The position numbers and the translations under genes were made by a program. Under the pieces are notes generated by a model, which was not told the DNA's origin, ran no database searches, and saw nothing but the letters and a program-made list of their open reading frames with translations. Positions 8,000-14,819 of a stretch of 64,000 nt of DNA are shown here, piece by piece (the first letter of the stretch is position 1; the number at the start of each line of letters is the position of its first letter). The DNA is from Paenarthrobacter sp. A20 (GTDB taxonomy: Bacteria > Actinomycetota > Actinomycetes > Actinomycetales > Micrococcaceae): contig NZ_JALJWH010000001.1 of NCBI RefSeq assembly GCF_024168825.1, positions 4,836,001-4,900,000 on the forward strand. Reading direction: 5' to 3'.

Positions 8000-8006
8000 G
8001 TGTTCG

Positions 8007-8012
8007 AGGCTA
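8007..8012 (-). promoter_or_regulatory. -10 hexamer TAGCCT, leaderless type
   Basis: TAGCCT on the minus strand ends 7 nt before the ATG at 7999; no Shine-Dalgarno sequence is present. Confidence 0.4.
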
Positions 8013-8040
8013 CTAGGTGCAGGCGAATACTGGTCCAGTC

Positions 8041-8070
8041 TTGACACGTGACGCGATCTGGGATTACCTA
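8041..8070 (+). promoter_or_regulatory. Promoter of paaI-paaK-tetR unit
   Basis: A perfect TTGACA (8041-8046) is followed after 18 nt by TACCTA (8065-8070). The -10 falls inside the palindrome at 8063-8086, so a bound repressor would block RNA polymerase. Confidence 0.55.
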
Positions 8071-8086
8071 ATGAACATTCGGTAAA
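8063..8086. promoter_or_regulatory. Putative PaaR (TetR) operator, site 1
   Basis: A 24-bp element beginning ATTACC and ending TTCGGTAAA, with palindromic ends. Aligned without gaps to the element at 14682-14705 it shares ATTAC at one end and TTCGGTAA at the other. It overlaps the -10 of the paaI promoter. Confidence 0.55.
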
Positions 8087-8107
8087 TAAAGCTGGAGGCA
8101 ATGACGC

Positions 8108-8572
8108 ATGGTTGAAACAACCCTCTCCGGTGCATCGCACCACATCCTGACAAACGACTACGCGTCCGAATGGATGGGCATTGAGGTCCTCAAGCTCGAC
8201 GACGGCCACGCCACCATCCGGATGCACCTCCGCCAGGAGATGCTCAACGGATTCGGCATGGCCCACGGCGGAATGATCTTCGCCTTCGGTGACACAGCCT
8301 TCGCGCTGGCCTGCAACCCGGCCAACCCCACGCCCAAGCAAGCCGCCAACATCACGGTGGCGTCCGGCGTCGACATTAACTTCATCAAGCCGGCGTTCCA
8401 GGGCCAGGTGATCACCGCCGTCGCAAACCGCCGCGCCAGCACCGGCCGAAGCGGCCTGTACGACATCCAGATCTACGCCGCTACCCCTGACGACAACGCC
8501 GCCCACGACACCGAGCCCGGCGAGCTCATTGCTGAGTTCCGTGGCCGTAGCCGCACCATCTCCAAGAAGTAG
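8108..8572 (+). CDS. paaI: Hydroxyphenylacetyl-CoA thioesterase PaaI
   Basis: A 154-residue hotdog-fold thioesterase. In phenylacetate degradation PaaI hydrolyses dead-end CoA thioesters and recycles CoA. The hotdog helix region reads NGFGMAHGGMIFAFGDTAFA, with the Asp in the usual place, followed by GVDINFIKPA. Length is normal for PaaI. GGAGG lies about 9 nt before the ATG. It ends 7 nt before the paaK start, and a TetR gene follows, so the three genes form one unit under the promoter and operator at 8041-8086. Confidence 0.88.
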   Translation: MVETTLSGASHHILTNDYASEWMGIEVLKLDDGHATIRMHLRQEMLNGFGMAHGGMIFAFGDTAFALACNPANPTPKQAANITVASGVDINFIKPAFQGQVITAVANRRASTGRSGLYDIQIYAATPDDNAAHDTEPGELIAEFRGRSRTISKK

Positions 8573-8579
8573 GAAACCG

Positions 8580-9929
8580 ATGACCCAGAACACCGTGGCC
8601 GCACCAACCGCTACCACCGCCAAGGCCAGTGCCCCTGTGCTGGACCGTGAAGAAACCATCTCCCGCGACGAACTTGAGGCACTGCAGCTCACCCGCCTCC
8701 AGCACACGGTCGCCTACGCCTACGATCGCGTCCCGCTGTATAAGCGAAAGTTCGACGAAACCGGAGTCCACCCTTCGGATCTCAAGGAACTCAGCGACCT
8801 CGGCAAGTTCCCCTACACCACCAAGGAAGACCTCCGCCTGGAGTACCCCTTCGGCATGTTCGCTGTCCCCCAGGACCAGGTGGCGCGTATCCATGCAAGC
8901 TCCGGCACCACCGGCCGACCCACCGTGGTTGGCTACACCAAGAACGACCTCGCCAACTGGGCAACCCTCGTTGCGCGCTCCTTCCGCGCCTCGGGCGTCC
9001 GCCCCGGCATGAAGGTCCACAACGCCTACGGTTACGGCCTGTTCACCGGAGGACTCGGCGCACACGCCGGCGCTGAAGCGCTCGGCTGCACCGTCATCCC
9101 CATCTCCGGCGGCCAGACCGAACGCCAGATCCAGCTCATCCAGGACTTCAAGCCGGACGCCATCCTGGCCACGCCAACGTACCTGCTCACGATCGCCGAT
9201 GCCATGCAGCACCAGGGCATCGACCCCACCTCTACCTCCCTCAAGTACGCCGTTCTCGGGGCCGAACCGTGGACCGAAGAGATGCGCCACGAGCTCGAAG
9301 TCACCATGAACATCAAGGCCTCGGACATCTACGGACTCTCCGAAGTCATGGGGCCCGGCGTCGCTGGCGAGGCAGTGGAAACACAGGACGGTTGCCACAT
9401 CTGGGAAGACCACTTCCGCCCGGAAATCATCGACCCCTTTGACCACTCCACGGTCCTGGGCGACGGCGAACCCGGCGAACTCGTCTTCACGTCCTTGACC
9501 AAAGAAGCATTGCCAATCATCCGGTACCGAACCAAAGACCTCACCCGCCTGCTTCCGGGCACCGCCCGCCCCGCGCACCGCCGCATGGGCCGCATCACCG
9601 GCCGCAGCGACGACATGATCATCCTCCGCGGCGTGAACCTGTTCCCGTCGCAGATTGAGGAAATCGCCCTGCGGATCCCGGAGCTCAGCCCGCACTTCCA
9701 GCTCGAGATCACCCGCCCCGAAGGCAAACGAATGGATTCGCTGACGGTCAAGATTGAGCGCCGGGAAAACGTTCCATCCGAGGCCGGCACGACGGCGGCA
9801 CACACCTTGCGTGAGCAGATCAAGATTCACGTCGGGTCATCCTGCGTGGTTGACGTTGTGGAGCCAGGTTCCCTGGAGCGTTCCAACGGGAAGCTTCGCC
9901 GGATCTACGACATGCGCCCGAAGGGCTGA
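8580..9929 (+). CDS. paaK: Phenylacetate-CoA ligase
   Basis: A 449-residue adenylate-forming enzyme that activates phenylacetate to phenylacetyl-CoA with ATP, the first step of the aerobic CoA-dependent pathway. The phosphate-binding motif is ASSGTTGRPTVVGY (about 101-114), with the PaaK-type YGLSEVMGPGV and a C-terminal domain starting GRSDDMIILRGVNLFPSQIE. The ATG at 8580 follows AGGAAA; the frame is open upstream but homology starts here. Length is normal. The ring epoxidase genes paaABCDE are not in the window. Confidence 0.94.
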   Translation: MTQNTVAAPTATTAKASAPVLDREETISRDELEALQLTRLQHTVAYAYDRVPLYKRKFDETGVHPSDLKELSDLGKFPYTTKEDLRLEYPFGMFAVPQDQVARIHASSGTTGRPTVVGYTKNDLANWATLVARSFRASGVRPGMKVHNAYGYGLFTGGLGAHAGAEALGCTVIPISGGQTERQIQLIQDFKPDAILATPTYLLTIADAMQHQGIDPTSTSLKYAVLGAEPWTEEMRHELEVTMNIKASDIYGLSEVMGPGVAGEAVETQDGCHIWEDHFRPEIIDPFDHSTVLGDGEPGELVFTSLTKEALPIIRYRTKDLTRLLPGTARPAHRRMGRITGRSDDMIILRGVNLFPSQIEEIALRIPELSPHFQLEITRPEGKRMDSLTVKIERRENVPSEAGTTAAHTLREQIKIHVGSSCVVDVVEPGSLERSNGKLRRIYDMRPKG

Positions 9930-9965
9930 ACGCCCGCCCCGTAGAGATCGTGAGAAAATGCCAGC

Positions 9966-10568
9966 ATGCCTACTGAGACCACCACCAAGCGCGGACGGCC
10001 CGGTTACGACCAGCAGTCGGTGCTCCGCATCGCCGTCGACGTCTTCAACCGCCACGGGTACGACGCTACGTCCATGGGCATCCTGGCCGAGAACCTCGGG
10101 ATCTCAAAATCGGCCATCTACCACCACGTGCCGTCCAAGGGCGATCTCCTGAAGCTCGCCCTTGACCACGCGTTGGGCGGTTTGGAGGCCATCCTGGAGG
10201 AGCCATCTGCCAGCACCGGCCCCGCCGACGCACGGCTTGAGTTCGTGCTCCGGCAGACCATCGCGGTGCTGGTGGACCGGCTGCCCTTCGTAACCCTGCT
10301 GCTGCGTCTACGCGGCAACACGGAGATCGAGCGGGACGCACTGGAACGCCGCCGCGCTTTCGACCACAAGGTAGCTGCCCTGATTTCCGCGGCCCGGGAA
10401 GATGGTTCGCTGCGCCAGGACATCGATCCCCGCACGGTCACGCGCCTGCTGTTCGGCACCATCAACTCGATCGTGGAGTGGTACAAGCCGGGCGGCTCGC
10501 TGTCCCCCGAGAAGCTCGCCGATGACGTCATCACCATGGCCTTCGACGGGCTCCACACAGCCGCCTGA
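9966..10568 (+). CDS. paaR: TetR family regulator, probable PaaR
   Basis: A 200-residue repressor with an N-terminal helix-turn-helix (FNRHGYDATSMGILAENLGI, then KSAIYHHVPSKGDLL) and a helical ligand-binding domain. It is the third gene of the paaI-paaK unit, and three palindromes upstream of paa transcription units in this window are obvious candidate targets. In other actinobacteria a TetR-type PaaR represses these genes and is relieved by phenylacetyl-CoA; the assignment here rests on that and on position. The ATG is preceded by GAAAAT 6 nt upstream, so it might also have its own leaderless promoter. Confidence 0.85.
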   Translation: MPTETTTKRGRPGYDQQSVLRIAVDVFNRHGYDATSMGILAENLGISKSAIYHHVPSKGDLLKLALDHALGGLEAILEEPSASTGPADARLEFVLRQTIAVLVDRLPFVTLLLRLRGNTEIERDALERRRAFDHKVAALISAAREDGSLRQDIDPRTVTRLLFGTINSIVEWYKPGGSLSPEKLADDVITMAFDGLHTAA

Positions 10569-10616
10569 CCACCTCCGTGGCCAACGGTCGCCTAGGGAAC
10601 TGTGGGTACGAAGTGC

Positions 10617-10644
10617 TTGACACCGACCGGGCGGCTGCTATTTT
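10617..10644 (+). promoter_or_regulatory. Candidate promoter for tandem CPBP protease genes
   Basis: A perfect TTGACA (10617-10622), a 16-nt spacer and TATTTT (10639-10644), about 88 nt ahead of the first CPBP start. Confidence 0.5.
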
Positions 10645-10731
10645 TGTGCCCATCGGGTTCGTGTTCCACCCTTGTCGGATTCCTCCCGCACGGCGCGCAC
10701 CCTGAAAGCAGGACGCCGTGGAGATTGACCA

Positions 10732-11532
10732 ATGACCGCGTCACTGGCGTTCAGCATCCTCACCTATCTTCTCGCTTTGGGACTGGGCGGCTTCGCAGTC
10801 ATCCACTACGCCCGCAAACGTAAACCGGTGCTGCGCAGCTTGGGGTTGACCCTCAATCGATGGCTGCCGATCGACATCGCCGTTGGGCTTGCGATCACGT
10901 TCGTTGCGATCGGGCTGGTCTTCGTCGTCGAACTCCTCCTGGGTGTAGTCGCGGTCCAGCCGGGAACGCTCACCTGGTCCTCGTTCGCCAGCGAAGTGCT
11001 GGTCCCGCTGATTCAGGCCGCGGCCCTGGAAGAGTTCCTCTTCCGCGTCCTTCTCCTCAGCGGCGTGGCCATCCTGCTCTCGCGACTGACACACGGTCGG
11101 TGGATCGCTGTGCTCCTGACTGCAGCGCTCTTCGGGGCCGGCCACTTGGGCAACGACGGTGCCACAGCGGTCTCTGCCTTCGGCACAGGCCTTGGCGGCG
11201 TGATCTACGCCGTTGCGTTCCTCGCAACCCGCAGCGTGTGGTTGCCGTTCGGCCTTCACCTCGGCTGGAACATGGCCCAGGGGCTGTTCGGCTTCCCGAT
11301 CAGCGGCAACATCGTTCCCGGATGGTTTTCGACAGCCTCTACCGGCCCCGAACTTCTCAACGGCGGCGCTTACGGCCCCGAAGGCGGCATCCCCGGAATG
11401 CTGGCCCGCGTGTTGATCATCGCCATGGTGTTCGCCTACGTGAAGACCCGCTGGCCGGACGGCAGTATCGCCACCCTGCGGTTCGCGCCAGCCCCGGAGA
11501 AACGCAGCGCCGTTCTCCAACCAACAACCTGA
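10732..11532 (+). CDS. CPBP family intramembrane metalloprotease (first of tandem pair)
   Basis: A 266-residue integral membrane protein of the CAAX-protease/bacteriocin-processing (Abi) family. The conserved motifs are in order: EEFLFR (about 99-104), GAGHLGN with the metal His (about 143), and HLGWN (about 180). It has about seven hydrophobic segments. The gene is followed 11 nt later by a second CPBP gene with its own GAAAGGA ribosome-binding site, so they form an operon. Family roles include prenyl-protein processing and self-immunity to peptides; no bacteriocin gene is adjacent. Confidence 0.9.
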   Translation: MTASLAFSILTYLLALGLGGFAVIHYARKRKPVLRSLGLTLNRWLPIDIAVGLAITFVAIGLVFVVELLLGVVAVQPGTLTWSSFASEVLVPLIQAAALEEFLFRVLLLSGVAILLSRLTHGRWIAVLLTAALFGAGHLGNDGATAVSAFGTGLGGVIYAVAFLATRSVWLPFGLHLGWNMAQGLFGFPISGNIVPGWFSTASTGPELLNGGAYGPEGGIPGMLARVLIIAMVFAYVKTRWPDGSIATLRFAPAPEKRSAVLQPTT

Positions 11533-11543
11533 AAGGAATCGCC

Positions 11544-12320
11544 ATGCGGATAGCACCCAAGGTTTGGATCGGCCTCGCTATTTGGATCGGCTACGTGGTG
11601 GTCGTGACCGCCATCCAACTACTCTCCGGCATCCCCTATCCAGAGCTCAGTGCCAGCGCCTCAAACGTATGGCGGGCCATCGTGGTCTCCCTCAGCATCG
11701 GGAGCATACTACTGGCCGCCACCGCGTGGTGGCTTGGCTGGTGGAAACCAGCCCTGCGCGATCGCCATCGCGCGCCCCACAAATGGCCAATCATTGCCCC
11801 TCTAGTGCTCCTGCTGGCCGCACTCGTGAATTTTGCCGGCACCGATTGGTCCAAGTTCGACGCCGGATTCCTCCTCGCGCTACTCACATTCGGTGTCCTG
11901 GTCGGCTTCGCCGAGGAATTCAGCACCCGTGGCCTGGTGCTCGTCGCCCTGCGCTCAAAGCTCGGCGAAGGATGGGTATGGTTCCTCTCCAGCCTGATGT
12001 TCGGGCTAATGCACGCCGTCAACTTCTTCGCCGGACAGGCACTGTCGCCAACATTGACCCAAGTCGTCCTGACGTTCGCGCTGGGAACCGGGTTCTACAT
12101 CCTGCGACGCACCACCGGCACCCTGCTCTGGGCCATGGCCCTGCACGCAATCTGGGACATCTCCACCTTCACCGTCGCCTACGCACCCACCGAATTGGCT
12201 GGCCTGGCCGGCCCGATCCAATACCTCAGCGCAATCCTCGCCGTCGCGTTCGTTTACTGGGCGATCAAGGGAGCCAACGAACGGACCGCTGTCACCACCC
12301 CAGACCCAGCCCTCAGATAG
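11544..12320 (+). CDS. CPBP family intramembrane metalloprotease (second of tandem pair)
   Basis: A 258-residue paralogue of the preceding gene, with EEFSTR (about 122-127), GLMHAVNF (His about 156) and ALHAIWD. The final motif has Asp where the upstream protein has Asn. The ATG at 11544 follows GAAAGGA. Eight hydrophobic segments are likely. Two intact but diverged copies in tandem suggest hetero-complex formation or different substrates. It is followed by the 32-bp tandem array at 12383-12521. Confidence 0.9.
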   Translation: MRIAPKVWIGLAIWIGYVVVVTAIQLLSGIPYPELSASASNVWRAIVVSLSIGSILLAATAWWLGWWKPALRDRHRAPHKWPIIAPLVLLLAALVNFAGTDWSKFDAGFLLALLTFGVLVGFAEEFSTRGLVLVALRSKLGEGWVWFLSSLMFGLMHAVNFFAGQALSPTLTQVVLTFALGTGFYILRRTTGTLLWAMALHAIWDISTFTVAYAPTELAGLAGPIQYLSAILAVAFVYWAIKGANERTAVTTPDPALR

Positions 12321-12382
12321 GCGTTTTTTCAGCGGCTTGTTCGAGCCTTTTTGGCGCGGATGCCCGATTCCTACGAAGAACG

Positions 12383-12521
12383 GTGAGAGAGGGAACCCCT
12401 CAAACCCGACAGGCGTGAGAGAGGGAACCCCTCAAACCCGACAGGCGTGAGAGAAGGAACCCCTCAAACCCGACAGGCGTGAGAGAAGGAACCCCTCAAA
12501 CCCGACAGGCGTGAGAGAGGG
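12383..12521. repeat. Tandem array of 32-bp repeats with GTGAGAG core (array A)
   Basis: Four complete 32-bp copies begin at 12383, 12415, 12447 and 12479, and a fifth partial copy at 12511 runs up to the paaZ stop codon at 12522. Each starts GTGAGAGARGG and continues with AACCCCTCAAACCCGACAGGC. Copies 1-2 and 3-4 differ only at one purine. It lies between the convergent CPBP and paaZ genes. There is no variable spacer, so it is not a CRISPR. Confidence 0.95.
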
Positions 12522-14621
12522 TTACTTCTCCACGAGCGTCAGGACGTCGTAGGTGGCTACGATTTCGTCGTTCTGGTTGGTCAGGACGGCGTCCCAGGCA
12601 ACTTCGCCGTATTCATCAGTCTCGCGCGGGGTGATCTTCTTGGCCGTCAAGGTGACACGGATGGAGTCGCCGGCCGCAACGGGCGTGATGAAGCGCAGGT
12701 TCTCCAGGCCGTAGTTGGCCAGGACGGGACCCGGTGCGGGCTCGACAAACAGTCCGGCAGCCCAGCTCAACAGCAGGTAGCCGTGGGCCACGATGCCGGG
12801 GAAGAACGGGTTGGCTTCGGCGGCTTCCTGGTTGGTGTGCGCGTAGAAGGTGTCGCCCGTGGAGTTCGCAAAGGCAGTGATGTCCTCGAGCTTGACCTCA
12901 CGGAGTTCAGAACGCACGGCATCGCCGATGCGCAAGGTTGAGAGGTGCTTACGGAACGGGTGCTCCCCCTCGGTTTCCACCGTGAAGTTGCGGTCGGCTC
13001 CGGTGTGCCACTGGCCGGTAACAGCAGTGAGCATGTTGGGGGAGCCCTGGATGGCGGTGCGCTGCATGTGGTGCAGGACGGAGCGGATGCCGCCCAGTTC
13101 CTCGCCGCCACCTGCGCGGCCGGGACCACCATGGACCAGGTGCGGGACAGGTGAGCCGTGACCGGTGGACGAGCGCGCATCTTCACGGTTGAGCATATGG
13201 ACGCGTCCGTGGTGGGCTGCGATGCCGGTGACCAGCTCGCGGGCTACAGCAGGATCGTTGGTGCACACGGAGGCCACCAGGGAGCCGGAGCCGCGGGCCG
13301 CAAGACGGATAGCGTCGGCAAGGTCCGTATAGCCAATGACTGACGATACGGGTCCGAATGCTTCCAGCGAGTGGACTTCTTCGGTCTCAGCATCGGCCCA
13401 GCTTAGGAGCACGGGAGACATGAAGGCACCGTCCGCCACGACCCCCACTTCGCCGCCAACTGAGGTGACCGACGGCGTATCGAGAGATCCGTACGCAAGC
13501 TCGCCACCGGCGTCGAGCATGGATTGCACAGCAGCGCGGACGTCGGCGAGCTGCTCCAGCGAAGCCAGGGCGCCCATGGTGACGCCGTCTGCACGGGGGT
13601 CACCGACGACGACGCGCTCGTTGATGCGGGCGCCGACGGCGGCAGCAACCTCAGCGGTGAGCTGCTGCGGCACGATGATGCGGCGGATGGCGGTGCACTT
13701 CTGGCCCGCCTTGACAGTCATTTCGGTGACCACTGCCTTGACGAAGGCGTCGAACTCTGGCGTGCCCGGAACGGCATCAGGGCCGAGGATGGCGGCGTTC
13801 AGGGAGTCGGTTTCAGAGGTAAAGCGGACGCCGCCCTGAACAACATTGCTGTGGCTCTTCAGCGAGTTGGCGGTTGATGCCGAGCCCGTGAAGGACACGA
13901 GGTCGCGGTAGTCGAGCTCGTCCAGGATGGTCCGGGCCGAACCGGAGATGAGCTGCAGGGAACCGGCCGGGAGGATACCCGATTCGACTATTGCCTTGAC
14001 CGCAGCGGCGGCCACGTAACCAGTGGGCGTTGCGGGCTTCACGATGGTGGGAACGCCGGCAAGGAATGCGGGAGCAAACTTCTCCAACATGCCCCACACG
14101 GGGAAGTTGAAGGCGTTGATCTGCACCGCGACGCCGGGAATGCGGGTGTAGATGTGCTCGCCGGCGAAGGAGCCATCCTTGGACAGCACCTCCATGGGGC
14201 CGTCCACCACAACCTGCGAGTTGGGCAGTTCACGGCGGCCCTTGGATCCGAACGTGAAGAGCACGCCGATGCCGCCGTCGATGTCGATCATGTTGTCGAT
14301 CTTGGTGGCACCGCTCTGCGACGAGGACTCATAGAGCTCCTGGCGCCGGCCGTTGAGGTACTGGGCAAGCTCCTTGAGCTTGAGGGCGCGCTGGTGGAAC
14401 GTCAGTTTCCCGAGTTCGGCCTGGCCTGTGGTGCGGGCGTAATTTACGACGGCGGCAAGGTCCAGTCCGTCGGTGCTCACGTTGGCCAGGACTTCTCCGG
14501 TGCTGGCATCGCGAACCGGGACCTTCTTGGCGTCTGGCGCCGGGGTCCACCAGGCATCCTGAACGTAACTGGGGACGGTTGCAACGGCTGTGGTTTCCGG
14601 GGCGACTGCGGTAGTGGTCAT
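12522..14621 (-). CDS. paaZ: Bifunctional PaaZ: oxepin-CoA hydrolase / 3-oxo-5,6-dehydrosuberyl-CoA semialdehyde dehydrogenase
   Basis: A 699-residue fusion enzyme that opens the oxepin-CoA ring and oxidises the resulting aldehyde in phenylacetate degradation. The N-terminal aldehyde dehydrogenase (about 1-535) carries the catalytic Cys in GQKCTAIRRI, and the C-terminal MaoC-like hydratase (about 545-695) carries the dehydratase motif region FANSTGDTFYAHTN and FFPGIVAHGY. Length matches family members (E. coli 681). Chosen ATG at 14621 (MTTTAVAP) follows GGAAGGA; an ATG 24 nt upstream is in frame. It stands alone with its own operator at 14682-14705. Confidence 0.95.
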   Translation of the reverse strand: MTTTAVAPETTAVATVPSYVQDAWWTPAPDAKKVPVRDASTGEVLANVSTDGLDLAAVVNYARTTGQAELGKLTFHQRALKLKELAQYLNGRRQELYESSSQSGATKIDNMIDIDGGIGVLFTFGSKGRRELPNSQVVVDGPMEVLSKDGSFAGEHIYTRIPGVAVQINAFNFPVWGMLEKFAPAFLAGVPTIVKPATPTGYVAAAAVKAIVESGILPAGSLQLISGSARTILDELDYRDLVSFTGSASTANSLKSHSNVVQGGVRFTSETDSLNAAILGPDAVPGTPEFDAFVKAVVTEMTVKAGQKCTAIRRIIVPQQLTAEVAAAVGARINERVVVGDPRADGVTMGALASLEQLADVRAAVQSMLDAGGELAYGSLDTPSVTSVGGEVGVVADGAFMSPVLLSWADAETEEVHSLEAFGPVSSVIGYTDLADAIRLAARGSGSLVASVCTNDPAVARELVTGIAAHHGRVHMLNREDARSSTGHGSPVPHLVHGGPGRAGGGEELGGIRSVLHHMQRTAIQGSPNMLTAVTGQWHTGADRNFTVETEGEHPFRKHLSTLRIGDAVRSELREVKLEDITAFANSTGDTFYAHTNQEAAEANPFFPGIVAHGYLLLSWAAGLFVEPAPGPVLANYGLENLRFITPVAAGDSIRVTLTAKKITPRETDEYGEVAWDAVLTNQNDEIVATYDVLTLVEK

Positions 14622-14681
14622 CGTCGACGGGTCCTTCCAAGGCACGTGAAATCGGCACGGTCAATGCTGACTGGAGCCAAC

Positions 14682-14705
14682 ATTACTGACCGGCCGTTCG
14701 GTAAT
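14682..14705. promoter_or_regulatory. Putative PaaR (TetR) operator, site 2
   Basis: A 24-bp imperfect palindrome (20 of 24 positions self-complementary) with the core ACCGGCCGTTCGGT, 61 nt upstream of paaZ. It shares ACCGRCCGTTCG with the site at 22536-22559 and both ends with the site at 8063-8086. Confidence 0.65.
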
Positions 14706-14759
14706 ATATACAGGGTACATGAATGCCCGGAGGAGTACAGCAGTAATTTCCAGGGACGC

Positions 14760-14796
14760 CGAAGGGCCGGCCCCTTTGTGGGGAGCCGACCCTTCG
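14760..14796 (-). terminator. Terminator after the SLH-like repeat protein gene
   Basis: CGAAGGG with CCGGCCCC on the left pairs with GGGGAGCCGACCCTTCG on the right (one bulge), loop tttgtg, 24 nt after the stop of the minus-strand gene ending at 14820. There is no long U-tract on the minus strand. Confidence 0.6.
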
Positions 14797-14819
14797 TTTC
14801 GCTTGTTTGGATGCCGAGT

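Noticed and set aside
7421..8707. Acetyltransferase extended upstream to 428 codons
   Set aside because: The extension overlaps paaI and its promoter; family similarity starts at the ATG at 7999.
8526..9830. Long minus-strand frame opposite paaK
   Set aside because: It mirrors the codon pattern of paaK, has no recognisable domain, and overlaps a clear enzyme gene completely.
12383..12521. CRISPR array
   Set aside because: Copies are directly contiguous 32-bp units without unique spacers, and no cas genes are present.
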